Source: Cafeteria roenbergensis (lineage: Eukaryota; Sar; Bigyra; Bicosoecida; Cafeteriaceae). From it: 64,000 nt of DNA. The stretch covers positions 1 through 64,000 of the forward strand of contig VLTN01000098.1 of the NCBI GenBank assembly GCA_008330645.1. Direction: 5' to 3'. Under the pieces are notes generated by a model. The model was not told the origin of the DNA, searched no databases, and saw nothing but the letters and a program-made list of their open reading frames with translations. The translations under genes were made by a program, and so were the position numbers. Of the stretch, positions 1 through 12,993 are shown piece by piece (position 1 is the stretch's first letter; each line of letters starts with the position of its first letter).

Positions 1-492
1 CGGCCGTCGCTTGCTTTGGACTGCCTTTGCCTTTTTTTGGAGCTGGCAGAGCTGTTTGCGCCAGCGCCCGAAACGATGCAACTGCAATGCTTGCCCCCCG
101 CCGTCCTCGGCATCGCTGGCCTCGTCCAAGGCTGCCCCCCCACTCACACGATGCTGTCGTTGCCGTTGCTCAAAGGGCACGCCGAGCCGCCATGACGCTG
201 CTGCTGCCGGCAGCAAGCCCCGGGCTCTGCCGGACGCAAATGCGCAAAAAGCACGGCATCGCACGTTTGACCACATCGCCGGGGACTGGAGGCCACGGCG
301 GTGGTGTGATCCGCTGCTGCGCAGCCTGGGGGCTTGATCATTTTTGCCCCTCGCCGCGCGTTCGAGGCAAGACGTCGGGCGCCCAGTGCAACCTGCAGGC
401 CTCAGAAGCACCAAGCGCAACGCAGCGCTGGCGGCGCCAGTAGCCGCGCCTCGTGGACCGCGGGCCTGCCGAGGGCCGACTGACGAGCTAAA
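1..492. other. Gene-free left edge, upstream of DP gene
   Basis: No open frame here resembles a known protein, and no RNA gene was recognised. The stretch ends at the ATG of the DP-family gene at 493, so its right part should hold that gene's promoter and 5' leader. The left part could belong to a neighbour outside the window. Short frames on both strands are Ala/Arg/Cys-rich in the way expected of random GC-rich sequence. Confidence 0.5.
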
Positions 493-3752
<3,260 letters not shown>

Positions 3753-4037
3753 GCGTCACAATCGACCCAGTGCCCACCACTGTGTCTTCCAACGGGGAGC
3801 AGCAGGACGTATGTGTGTTTGTCATTGGCCACTTGCCTCTCATTGTTTCTGAGCTGCATCGCTTGACAGCGGCAAATGGCGCGCAGGCAGTTGCGATAGT
3901 CGCGAGGCAAGGCGCCAAGCAAACGCATGCCGCACACATGCCCTTTGGCAGCCCCGTGCAGAGGACGTGCCTCGCTGTGCGCCCACAGCGGAGCCTTGCA
4001 GAAATCACGAATGCTCGGACAAAGGACAGACGAGGCC

Positions 4038-4043
4038 AAAAAA
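4038..4043 (-). terminator. Pol III T-run terminator of tRNA-Asp
   Basis: Six A on the plus strand give a TTTTTT run on the minus strand, three bases past the 3' end of the tRNA. This is the expected RNA polymerase III termination signal. Confidence 0.8.
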
Positions 4044-4046
4044 GAG

Positions 4047-4118
4047 TTCCATGGCGGGGAATCGAACCCCGGTTTCGACGGCGACAACGTCGTGTACTAG
4101 CCACTATACGACCACAGA
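4047..4118 (-). tRNA. tRNA-Asp (anticodon GTC)
   Basis: Read on the minus strand, all four arms fold. The acceptor stem TCTGTGG pairs with CCATGGA, allowing G-T pairs at two positions. The D stem is GTAT/GTAC. The anticodon stem CGACG/CGTCG closes loop TTGTCGC, giving anticodon GTC. The variable loop is four bases. The T arm CGGGG-TTCGATT-CCCCG is perfect and holds a B-box-like GGTTCGATTCC. The discriminator base is A, CCA is not encoded, and there is no intron. A TTTTTT terminator lies just downstream. Confidence 0.93.
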
Positions 4119-4311
4119 AGGCTGAAAACGCATTCCAAATTAAACTATATCAACCCTAGTTGCATGACTGGATTGCTGCGCAGGGACAGACCGTCAGCGC
4201 TGTGGTTGTGTGCGCTGGCGCAAGGATCATGCAGCTGCGCTTGCGCGTCATAGCAGGGCAATCGCGCGACACACACGCCCTGTCGGGACAATAAACACAA
4301 GCTCCGTCAGC

Positions 4312-7300
4312 CTAGCGAGCAAACAGCCCTCTCCCGTCCGCGCCCAAGCTTGGCGGCGGGCGCAGATCGCTCGGCGTGTCTGGCACAGTCACTGCATCGA
4401 GCGCACGGGAAACTGCCTCAGCCTCGCTCACACCGTCGGAACCTGCCCACCGAGTGACCCCAAGTCGAGCGATGGCTTCGACAAATGCCCAAAAGTCGAG
4501 CACGTCTCGTCTTGGAGGCGGCAGAACTGGGCAGTGGCGTTGCGAGCTGCCTCCCCCCGAACTGCTCGCCGGTGCAGAGCTGGCGACAGGGACGCCCTCC
4601 GTGGCCCGCTTCAAGCAGTCCCGGATTTCCCCCCGCCAGGCTCGCTGCACGTGCAGCGGTGCGCTGGGGGGCGGCCGGGTCGGCAGCGAGCGGGGACCGG
4701 GAGCAAGATTCCCAGCCAGCGCCTGGACCGCACACCACGCGCCATCCTCGAGCGAGATGGAGACGGGCTCCCTCTCGTCGTTGTAGGGCGAGGTTGGGTC
4801 CCTGCCGAGGGCGACGCGCTTCGTGGCTTGGCCCGGCTTCGAGTCAGTCCTTCTGGCCCCAGGGCCCGGTCGAGTGCCAGCGCGGGCCTGGTTGCCAGCG
4901 GGCTGGGCCCCGGGGGAACCCTCGTCCGCGTCGAGCGGGAAGAGCGCCCGCGCATCCATCAGGCCCACTTCTACGGCCAGCTGCAGGAACCGCGCAATCG
5001 TGACGCCTTGCCAGGAAACGCCCTCTCCAACGGGCCAATCTCGCGTCGCAACGTCAGTCTCTCCCACATTCATGACTGCAAGCGCGGCCGAGAAGCCTTG
5101 GCCCGCCGTGGCAGCCTCGTCACCCTTCCGACGGCGGCCTGCAGGCGACGAGCCCGCCCCGGGGCCTGCGCCCGCGCTTGCCCAGCTCGCTGCGCCGGTG
5201 CGCACACAGAGCGCTCGAAACGTGGCGCGAAGCCGAGGCAGCCCCTGGGCAAGCGCATCCCCGAGCGGAGTTCCGGGCTCCCCACCCCCGCCTGCTCCGG
5301 CAACCATGAGGCGGATTCTATCTGGCTGGCCCCCGGCCAGACGCGTCAGCGCCCACTGCCAGCGGCGCTCCAGCCGAAGTCCCACCAGCTCCACACGGAA
5401 CTGCGGCAGCTTCTCTGGCGCCGCAGGCAGGGTGAGGAGGCCGGGCGCCCAGGCCACGCTAGCCGGGGAGGTGTCCGCCTCTGCCCCACGCGCTCCGCCG
5501 CGCAGCTCGTCCGTGGCCGCTGCTTGGCCCACAGCGCACGGGTCCGCCGAAGGCGCAAGCTGCCTGGCGCGCTCGCGAAACTCGGCGTCCAGCTCTGCAC
5601 ACTCGGCCAGCGCTGCAGCAGCGGCGCCATCTGCAGCGCCGGCCTGCTCCCACGGCTCTCCCTCCTCTGCGGCGGCGACAGCTGCGGCCACGGCAGCGGC
5701 GCCCAGAGGTGACTGCTCTCGCCAGGCCGTACCAAACTCCTCCTCCGCAGAGCAGAGGGCCATGGCCACGCAGGCGGCGTCGATGAACACGGCGCGGGGC
5801 ACGTGTGTCGCCGCCTCGGCTGCGTTCCGTGCCTCGTTCAGGCGCGCCCGCCGCTCCACAGCCGCCCTGCTCGAGCCCTCGGTTGTCGTCGACGTGCCGT
5901 CGCCGCTCCACAGCGCCGCCAGCGTGGCTGAGCCGGCCGTGGTCCCCTTCTCGTCAGCTGCGCACCCCAGCCCCCCAAGCGCCGCGATGGCCCCACTCAG
6001 GGCGGAACCCTCCCCCGACGCCGCCGCCGCGTTGGATGCCAGATGCTGTTGTTGTTGCTGCTGCTGCTGCTGCTGCAGCGCCGCCCGGCCGGCCCGCGGC
6101 GAGCCCAGCCCTCCTGCGCCGGGCGCCATCCCCGCGGCCAGGTCCAGACGCTCGGACCCCACACGGGACAGCCGGTCGCCCCTGCCCCGAGCGGATCGCG
6201 CTGCATCGTGCGACAGCCACTGCGCCGCTATGCAGAAGGTGACGGCCTCGCTCACCAGCCGCCCCGCGCTGGCGAGGCCAGAGCCGTACAGCGCCGTGGT
6301 GAGCAGTGGCGCGTCGGTTCGGTCAGCCGCCGACGCCTGGCCCGTCAGGGACGCTGGCAGGGCCAGCGCGAGGTCCAGCAGCGCCGCCTCTGCCGCCTCG
6401 CGAGACATCACCTCCTCCCCGGGTGCAGCGAGCCAGGCCGAAGCGGCGCCCGCGGCATCCTCCGCAGGCCCATCCGACGCGCGGGGCGAGGCGGCGTCGC
6501 CGAGGGAGTCGTAGGAGTCCAGCGCCGCCCCTGCGTCCGCTGCTGCTGCCGCCGCTGCGGAGGCTGGGAGGCCAGGGGCGACGGTGCCCGCCGGCAGCGG
6601 CAGCGGCTCGACGCCAGGCCCGGCATCCAGGCGCTCCGCATACATGTGAAACGCGTCGAACACGGCCGGGTAGTGGCGCCACAGGCAGCTGTGCAGGGCG
6701 GCGCGGGCGGCCGCCACACCTGCGAGAGGGCTCTCAAACCGGGGAGCCACGCCGGACGCGCGGAGGGTCGAGGGCGACACCGAGGAGGCTGCCACCCGCA
6801 GGCGGGCCAGCCGCGCGGCGGGGCTGAGCCGCGGCACGGGCGCCGCCGGGCCCGGTTCGGCCTTGCCTTCGTCGCCGGACTCGCTGGGCGCATCTGCAGT
6901 GCCAGACTTGGAGTCTGCATCCACCGGGGCCGGGGCTTCCGAAGCGCGTGCCCGGGCCTCGGAGGCTGCGGTCGTCTTGGCAGCCTGCACCGCCTTGGTG
7001 AACGCAGCGCCGATGCGCAAGGCGGCGCGTGCCTGCTCCCTCCCTGCGGTCTCCGCCTCCGACAGAAGCAGCCAGGCGCAGCCTGCCAGCCGCCCCCAGT
7101 CAGCCTCGAACGCCGCTTTGACCTCCGCGAGCCACGCCACGGCATCTGACGCCAGCATTCCGACGGACGCCGCTGCATGATCAGTGAGATCAGCCCCCAG
7201 ACGGGACACAGAGGCCCCGCCGTCCCGTCGACGTCGCCCGCTCCGCAGCGTTCCGCGCCGAGCGATGCCCCCCCCTTGCCCCAGCGGGGTCCCGGGGTCC

Positions 7301-8586
7301 CCAATCACGAGGCCGGCGCCATCCGCCGCCACCGACAGCCCCAGCCGTCGCGCCTCCTCGTAGATGCGCGCGGGCAGAGCTGCGCCTGGGGCGCCGTCCG
7401 TGGCGCGCTGCCTCCGCGCGGCGCGCTCGATGCGCCGGTGCAGCGACAGCACGGTGGTGAGCCGCGGCGCTCCAGGGCGCTCAAAGAAGCCGGGGGCCTC
7501 GGTCCCCGCCGCCCTGGGCAGCCGCAGGCCCAGGGCCGCTGCCGACTCCGCGGCAGCCCTGTCCCAGGCGTCGCTCGAGCGCCGCCCCTCCCCCGCGCCG
7601 GTGCGGAGCGAGCCATTGCTGTGCTCGCCTCGGGGGGCAGCGGCGCTGCGCTCGCCAGCCATGGCGAAGCGCGTGCGGCGCAGCGCAGAGCCTGCCTCGC
7701 CAACGTGCGCGGGCGCCACGCTCGGAGGCAGCACCTCGACCACAGCGGGCGGCGCACTGCCGGCCGCGCGGGGAGAGGGCCAGGCCACCGCGTCGGCATC
7801 AGCTCGCAGCATGGCGCGCCCTGCGCGAGCCAGGGACCCCTCCCCAGGCGGCCGCTGGGAGCCGATTGCCGCCGCTCGCAGGGCCGCGACGGCCGAGGCG
7901 GGGGTGGGCGCCTTGATGGCGATGCGGCGAGCGCCTGCGCCCCAGCCAGCGTGGCGGTCCGTCGCCCCGCTGAATGCGCCGCGCGGGCTGGGAGCCGTGG
8001 CCGCGGCGCCGTCGGCAAGCGCGCCGGCCGCCGCCCTCGAGGCCAGCCGGCGAGCGCGCCGCACCATGGCGGACGACGACTGCGGGTTGAGAAAGGCCGC
8101 GTCGTAAAAGGCCGTGTGCGCCAGCCGCCCGTCCCCCTCCGTGGCCACCATCCCGGACGGGTCCAGGCTCAGCTTGCCGCCCGCCAGACTCAGGCCCTCC
8201 AGGTCGGGCTCCGAGATGGCCGCCCCCGCCTGGCCCACCGGCCGCCCAGGCAAGCGCACGTAGACGGGGTCGCCCGACGCGAGCACATCGCAGATGCGGT
8301 CGTGTGGGCTGAACGGCCCATCCACGCCCGCGGGGTGCGCGCCGATTGCGCCAGCCAGGCCGCCAATGGACGCGGCCGCCCTGGCAGATCGTGCGACTGT
8401 GGCCGACGTGTCGAGGGTCGCCGCAGCAGTGCCTCGGAACTGCACAGCCACGCCCGCCCCCGTCCGGCGCTCCCGCCGCGCGGCGGCCTGGGCGACGATG
8501 AGCGACAGCCACCGCACGTTCTGCGTTCCCGCCCCAACCTCGAGCCGGAACGATGGCCCTCCCAAGACGTGCACAATGAGATGCAT
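4312..8586 (-). CDS. Uncharacterised 1424-aa protein, possibly cytoskeletal
   Basis: Single open frame. The start at 8586 was chosen because the frame there begins MHLIVHVLGGPSFRLEV, a compact beta-rich segment like a ubiquitin-like or ciliary-protein N-terminus, whereas the frame further upstream is low-complexity and runs through an inverted repeat. A block near residue 85 (ICDVLASGDPVYVRLPG) continues this module. The middle is long, Ala/Gly-rich and probably disordered, with a 10-residue Gln run from CAG/CAA codons near 6044-6077. The C-terminal 300 residues regain order, with W- and F-containing helices (for example GVTIARFLQLAVEVGL and DFWAFVEAIARLGVTRW) that resemble EF-hand-like or flagellar-protein helices but lack clear calcium loops. 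I cannot name the family. It is head-to-head with histone H4 across a 503-bp gap. Confidence 0.7.
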   Translation of the reverse strand: MHLIVHVLGGPSFRLEVGAGTQNVRWLSLIVAQAAARRERRTGAGVAVQFRGTAAATLDTSATVARSARAAASIGGLAGAIGAHPAGVDGPFSPHDRICDVLASGDPVYVRLPGRPVGQAGAAISEPDLEGLSLAGGKLSLDPSGMVATEGDGRLAHTAFYDAAFLNPQSSSAMVRRARRLASRAAAGALADGAAATAPSPRGAFSGATDRHAGWGAGARRIAIKAPTPASAVAALRAAAIGSQRPPGEGSLARAGRAMLRADADAVAWPSPRAAGSAPPAVVEVLPPSVAPAHVGEAGSALRRTRFAMAGERSAAAPRGEHSNGSLRTGAGEGRRSSDAWDRAAAESAAALGLRLPRAAGTEAPGFFERPGAPRLTTVLSLHRRIERAARRQRATDGAPGAALPARIYEEARRLGLSVAADGAGLVIGDPGTPLGQGGGIARRGTLRSGRRRRDGGASVSRLGADLTDHAAASVGMLASDAVAWLAEVKAAFEADWGRLAGCAWLLLSEAETAGREQARAALRIGAAFTKAVQAAKTTAASEARARASEAPAPVDADSKSGTADAPSESGDEGKAEPGPAAPVPRLSPAARLARLRVAASSVSPSTLRASGVAPRFESPLAGVAAARAALHSCLWRHYPAVFDAFHMYAERLDAGPGVEPLPLPAGTVAPGLPASAAAAAAADAGAALDSYDSLGDAASPRASDGPAEDAAGAASAWLAAPGEEVMSREAAEAALLDLALALPASLTGQASAADRTDAPLLTTALYGSGLASAGRLVSEAVTFCIAAQWLSHDAARSARGRGDRLSRVGSERLDLAAGMAPGAGGLGSPRAGRAALQQQQQQQQQQHLASNAAAASGEGSALSGAIAALGGLGCAADEKGTTAGSATLAALWSGDGTSTTTEGSSRAAVERRARLNEARNAAEAATHVPRAVFIDAACVAMALCSAEEEFGTAWREQSPLGAAAVAAAVAAAEEGEPWEQAGAADGAAAAALAECAELDAEFRERARQLAPSADPCAVGQAAATDELRGGARGAEADTSPASVAWAPGLLTLPAAPEKLPQFRVELVGLRLERRWQWALTRLAGGQPDRIRLMVAGAGGGGEPGTPLGDALAQGLPRLRATFRALCVRTGAASWASAGAGPGAGSSPAGRRRKGDEAATAGQGFSAALAVMNVGETDVATRDWPVGEGVSWQGVTIARFLQLAVEVGLMDARALFPLDADEGSPGAQPAGNQARAGTRPGPGARRTDSKPGQATKRVALGRDPTSPYNDEREPVSISLEDGAWCAVQALAGNLAPGPRSLPTRPPPSAPLHVQRAWRGEIRDCLKRATEGVPVASSAPASSSGGGSSQRHCPVLPPPRRDVLDFWAFVEAIARLGVTRWAGSDGVSEAEAVSRALDAVTVPDTPSDLRPPPSLGADGRGLFAR

Positions 8587-8648
8587 CGCCGGCCCCGGGG
8601 CGACGGTCGCCGCGCCCCAAACTGGCGCCGCTTCAAGCGTGCGCGCCG

Positions 8649-8723
8649 GCGGGCTGCCGAGCCGTTTCGGCAGAGCAAGGCTGGCAGGGCGCCAGGCGCC
8701 GCGGAAACGGCTCGGCAGCCCGC
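8649..8723. repeat. 23-bp near-perfect inverted repeat
   Basis: The left arm (8649-8671) and right arm (8701-8723) match at 22 of 23 positions when one is reverse-complemented, around a 29-base spacer. Shorter matching blocks just outside (CAAACTGG near 8617, CCAGTTTG near 8735) suggest a longer decayed palindrome. The DNA could extrude a cruciform, or the transcript could form a strong hairpin. Confidence 0.85.
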
Positions 8724-8784
8724 TTGCTCGAGCCCCAGTTTGCCGGGTGCCCGGGGGGAGCACACCAACCGTACTAGGCCCCTT

Positions 8785-8792
8785 TTTCGCGC
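8785..8792 (+). promoter_or_regulatory. E2F/DP-type site TTTCGCGC
   Basis: An exact match to the E2F/DP consensus TTTSGCGC, about 300 bp upstream of the histone H4 start and about 200 bp upstream of the diverging 1424-aa gene. In plants and animals such sites drive S-phase histone expression. Function here is inferred from position alone. Confidence 0.4.
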
Positions 8793-9089
8793 TCAGAGCT
8801 CGGCCGCAAATCCTGAGGTCCGGCGTTTGCAGGCACTCCGGCCAGTATATGTGTCGACCCAAATGTCATATTCGGGTCCAAATCAGGTCTGACTAGGGTC
8901 GGTCTCGCACTTGGACTCTGGCCGTTGCATATCAAAACCGCGGCGAAAAAGGCGTTTGACGTCGGAACCCCCGATTAGCGCCGTTGATAAAATGTTATTC
9001 TTTTGCTGCTGCTCCCCGCCGCTCTTGCCACATCGCGTTTGGCCTCGGCCCCCGAAACCTCTCCTCTTCACCCTCGAATTCAGGAAAGC

Positions 9090-9416
9090 ATGTCTGGACG
9101 CGGCAAGGGCAAGCCCGGGCGCAAGTCCGTGGGCTCCGGGAAGGGGGGCGCCAAGCGCCACCGCCGGACGATGCAAAACTCGCTTGCTGGCATCAGCAAG
9201 GGCGACGTGCGCCGCCTCGCCCGCCGCGGCGGCGTGAAGCGCATCTCAAGCCTGCTTTACGAGGATGTGCGGGGCGCCCTTCGCTCGTTCCTCGAGGTGG
9301 TGATCCGGGATAGCGTGATTTACTGCGAACACAGCCGTCGGGCTACGGTCACGGTGAAGGACGTCCTCTTCTCCCTCAAGCGCAACGGCCGCACTCTCTA
9401 CGGCTTCTCGCAGTGA
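9090..9416 (+). CDS. Histone H4, divergent (possible variant)
   Basis: Intronless, 108 aa (canonical H4 is 103 including Met). It forms the nucleosome core with H3 and wraps DNA in the nucleus. The start MSGRGKGK, the motif [21 protein letters not shown] and the end GRTLYGF identify H4 beyond doubt. It differs from ordinary H4 far more than this family normally allows: the N-tail is five residues longer (PGRKSVGS region), K20 is Arg (AKRHRR), the K77/K79 area reads SRRATV, and the C-terminus is GFSQ rather than GFGG. The tail acetylation Lys in GKGGAK is kept. I see no metazoan-type histone stem-loop after the stop, so the mRNA is probably polyadenylated. Whether it is the main H4 or a variant cannot be told from one copy. 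Confidence 0.95.
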   Translation: MSGRGKGKPGRKSVGSGKGGAKRHRRTMQNSLAGISKGDVRRLARRGGVKRISSLLYEDVRGALRSFLEVVIRDSVIYCEHSRRATVTVKDVLFSLKRNGRTLYGFSQ

Positions 9417-9703
9417 TGGGGGAGACCCTCAGCCCAGCCGGCCCGGGTGCGCTCTGTCTTCTTGACTGGGACCTGCTCCGCCGGCGCATGTTCGTGCGAA
9501 AATTTTGTGATTCCTGTGTCCGTGTGTCCCGCTCTCTCGCGCGCTCGCTGGGGCGCTGCGAGCGCCCCCTGCCAAGTCCGTCTCCCTCTCGAGCGCTTCA
9601 ACCGCACCACCGGGCACGCGCCCATCGAGCTCCCCACGCGCGAACGACGCCTGGGGCAGACCTGGCGGGGCGTCGCCGTCTCAGTCCCATGGTGTTGCGA
9701 TAA

Positions 9704-10379
9704 ATGGCAATTCAAACGCAATTTGCCTTGCCGAAATACGAGCCAAGTCCCAGCCCCAACTCACGCACTCTGCGTGCCGTGAACTCGATGGGAAGCATGC
9801 CGAGCACGTCTGCCATCGGCGTCTTGAACGGCAGCTACGAGGAGCAAGACCTGCTCCAGGCATGGCTCCTCGTGGTAGCCAGCCTTCGGGCCCTCAGCGT
9901 GTTCCTGGGCTACTTTGCTCCGATGCAGATGCTGCCTCGCGTTTTCAGCGGCATCTGGAGCGGCAAGGAGAAGGAAGACGACGCTCCGAGCAAGACTGGT
10001 GAGTCCAGTGTGCAATGCAGTGCCTGGTTGGTGTCTCCGTGCGTGCGGCGGGCCTTGGCTAGTCGCTCGACGAGCCCCGGCTTCGGCATCGCATCGCCCC
10101 CCCCCCCCTCCCCACTCCCCCGCAGTGTCAGGGCTCACCGCCCGCACCTTTGCTGTGTGGACGACGGTCACGTGCATCGTCACGGCCACGTGCGCTCTCT
10201 CGCTGGACAACAAGACCGTCGTCGCCCTGACCGCCAGCTCGTTTGCCACGGTGCTGTGCTTCTTCGGGCTGGAGCTTGCGCTGTACCGGACCATGAAGTT
10301 CGGCAGCATCGTGACCCCGGGCATCATCGCGAGTGTGTCTGTCGGCTGGCTGGCGCGCCACTACCTTGCGATGGCTTGA
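9704..10379 (+). CDS. ERG28-like ER membrane scaffold protein
   Basis: Two exons, 9704-9998 and 10126-10379; intron 9999-10125 (GTGAGT...CCGCAG, phase 1); 182 aa. ERG28 tethers the sterol C-4 demethylation enzymes in the ER membrane. Four hydrophobic segments are visible: LLQAWLLVVASLRALSVFLG and a LTARTFAVWTTVTCIVTATC segment either side of the junction, then ALTASSFATVLCFFGLELAL and IVTPGIIASVSVGWLA. Order and size match ERG28 (about 140-180 aa). The first 30 residues before MGSMPST are poorly conserved and translation could begin at 9788 instead. It is convergent with the MFS transporter 141 bp downstream. Confidence 0.68.
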
Positions 10380-10520
10380 TTGTGGCTGGAGCGCGCTGCG
10401 AGACCAAACTTGAGCACGGGCACGCACGCTGCTCGTCGCGCCAGACACGCGCCGGACGTCGCGCGGTAGATGGTCGCGCGAAGCGCCGCGCGCTCTTCGC
10501 AGCTCAAACTGTCTAACGAA

Positions 10521-12993
10521 TCAAATAGCAGCGCCGCGGACGTCGGGTGAGGAGCCGCCGCTTCCGCTCGCGATCTCCTCGTCCCGGCGCTCCTCATCGC
10601 TTGACCCGTCGTCGGAGTCGTCGTGATCCCCCGCCTGTGAGAGCGCGGCCCACCTGTCCCCGGAGCCCCCGATGACAGGCTCGTCGGTTGCGCGCATCTC
10701 CAAGTCGCCGGTTGGGCCCGAAGCCAGGCGCTTTGCCTCCGACTCGAGAGAGTCCGCGAGCTGCTCGCCAGACGTCTCCTGTGGCAGCGCCAGCCCAGCC
10801 ATGGCTCCGATGAAGAGCATACCGGCCGCGGTGCACAGCAGCGCCACGGTGGACTTGTCGATGAGTGCCCCGAAGACGAACTGCGCGATGATGGAGCCCT
10901 GCGCGGTCGGGGAGCGCTCGGCGGCAGACGGCGGCGGGGGGTCAGCGCGGGCGCGGCCGAAGAGGCAGGGCAGGCATGCGGAGGAGCAGGGCGGGCGCAG
11001 GCGCGGGAGCGAGCGCGGCCTGTGGGGGGGGGGGGGGGCAAGCATGGCCCGCAGGGAGAGCCGCTGCGGGTCGTTGCGGGCGACTCACGAGACGGCCCAT
11101 GCCGGCGAGGTATCCCATTGCGGTGGTGCGGAGAGTGGTTGGGAAGGACTCGGTGGAGAGGCAGTCGAGGGAGTTCCACCCGCCCACGGACACCATGTTG
11201 AGGAGGCACGCGACGGTGACGGTCAGCGCGGCGGAGTGGGAGAAGGCGAAGATGACGGCGAGGATGGCGGCGAGCATCATGCCGCCGCCGAGCAGGAAGC
11301 GGCGGCCGATGCGGTCCATGAGAAAGGCAGCAATGATGTTCCCGGGCAGGTTCGCAGCTGCGGGCAGAGGGGAGCGTGGCGTCGGGGGGGAGGGGCGCAG
11401 AGCGCGTGTGAGGGGGTCGCGGCGAGCAGGCGTGCGCGCCACTGCGGGGATGCCGCGGCGGCAGGGCGCGGAGCACTCGCGGCCGACGGAGCGCTCGAGA
11501 GAGCGCGCGGGGCGGTCCTCACCGGCGACGAGGAACGCATCCTGGTAGGCGTCCAGCTCGAACGACTGCTGCTTGAACAGCGTGGGGATCCATAGGATGA
11601 GGCCGTACCAGCCGAAGGACAGCGTGAACCAGCACACGACCAGCAGTAGGCTGGTGCGCCGGATGGAGGGGTGCAAAAAGTCGCTCAGTCCTTTCCGAGC
11701 GCCGCGCAAGCACCCGGCGCAGCCCTTGGGCTTGGTGTCGCCCGCTGCATCGCGCGGGGCGTCCGCCGTGTAGCCCTCGTAGTCGGCGTCTCCCGGCCCG
11801 GCCTCGGCGTCCGTGGCGAATACGGACGACGCGCGCGAGTCGGACCGCTCCAGACGGCCTGCCGCGGCGCCGTCGTCGGCGCCGGACGTCGCAGCGTGCG
11901 GGCTTGACGCCGCGCCGATGTCCGCCATCGACGTGAGGTCCGTCGAGTCTGCCGCAGCGGTGTAGGCGCCAGCTGCAGCAGATCCGCGGGGGAGCTGTGC
12001 CGCCGGCAGCGTCACCGGGTCGCTGGGCTTGCAGCCGGCGCGGGTGAGGTACCCGCCCCTGCCGAGCACAAACCGGGGGCTGTCGAGCAGCTTGTTCCAG
12101 CGAGCCATCCACAGCAGGACGTCGCGGGCGTCGTTGAGCCTGCCTTTGGTGGCCAGGTACCGCGGGCTCTCAGGCAGGAGGAAGCCGCTGGCCACGAAGG
12201 CCACGAGGGCCGGCGCAGCGCAAGCAGCCGCGAAGACGCGCCAGTCCGTCCCGGCGAGGGAAATGAGGATCCACGCGATGCCAGCGGCGTAGATGGACCC
12301 CACCATCCAGAACCAGGCGACGATGCTGAGCCAGAAGCCGCGGCCCTTGACAGGCAGGTACTCGCTGTAGAGCGTGAACACGGACGGGATGGAGCCGCCG
12401 ACGCCCACTCCGGCCATGATGCGGCAGGCGGCGAGCATGGGCCACAGACCCGCAGGAGTGAACGCAGAGACGATCCCGAAGAGGGCGTTGATGCCCAGAG
12501 AGGCCATGAGCATGGGCTTGCGGCCCAGGGCGTCGGCGCCGATGCCAGCCAGCACGCCGCCCAGAAGCATCCCCGCGAACACCGCCGCTGACAGGAACGA
12601 CTTCTGGAACTTCCAGTCGTCCCCCTCGGGGTTGGGGACCTCCCCCTGGTCCTCCAGCGCCGGGATGATGTAGCCGATGCAGAGAAGCTCCACCGCGTCG
12701 GCCGCGTTGCCCACTCCGCAGATGATCACTGCGATGATGTGGAACCACCCAGTGCCCAGCACCTCGATGCTGTCGTCCACGTTTGTGGCAAGCGGGGTGC
12801 TGCGCTTCCGCCCGGTGTGCCCGCGCCGCGCCGCGCCGGGCGCCGCGTCACTGGTGACGGAGTCGCCATCCGAATCACGAATCAAGGCGGTGCTGTCGCC
12901 CTTGCCCGCCTCCGCGGCGTGCGACGCGGCCGCGCCGGTCTTGCGCATCTTTGTGAAGTCGAGGTGGGTCAGAGGAATTCGTTCCGCCTCCAT
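10521..12993 (-). CDS. MFS transporter, SVOP/SV2-like
   Basis: Three exons (12993-11523, 11357-11089, 10898-10521); introns 11358-11522 and 10899-11088 have GTGAG donors and CGCAG acceptors and restore one frame of 705 aa. It is a 12-TM major facilitator, probably moving a small organic or inorganic ion across the plasma or a vesicle membrane. The TM1 region reads GWFHIIAVIICGVGNAADAVE, the family loop 2-3 motif is GIGADALGRKPML, and PESPRYLATKGR follows TM6 as in SV2/SVOP and phosphate or sugar porters. A long acidic/Ser-rich loop (about 310-400) separates the halves, TM7-9 lie across exon 1/2, and the last TMs (GSIIAQFVFGALID, ALLCTAAGMLFIGAMAGLAL) are in exon 3. The tail is acidic and cytosolic. 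Substrate unknown. Confidence 0.82.

Larger units (their letters stand above)
8587..9089. promoter_or_regulatory. Shared promoter gap between 1424-aa gene and histone H4
   Basis: This gap separates two diverging starts. It contains a 23-bp inverted repeat (8649-8671 and 8701-8723), a TTTCGCGC site (8785-8792), and an A/T-rich patch TTGATAAAAT (8985-8994) about 95 bp before the H4 start that could act as a TATA-like element. The AT content rises sharply from about 8860, as expected of a promoter in GC-rich DNA. Which element serves which gene is inference. Confidence 0.5.

Noticed and set aside
4210-6514. Plus-strand frames of 500-560 codons
   Set aside because: They are shadows of the 1424-aa minus-strand gene, which has a better N-terminus and ordered ends.
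9417-9700. Metazoan-type histone mRNA stem-loop after H4
   Set aside because: No hairpin of the conserved GGC...GCC form was found downstream of the stop.
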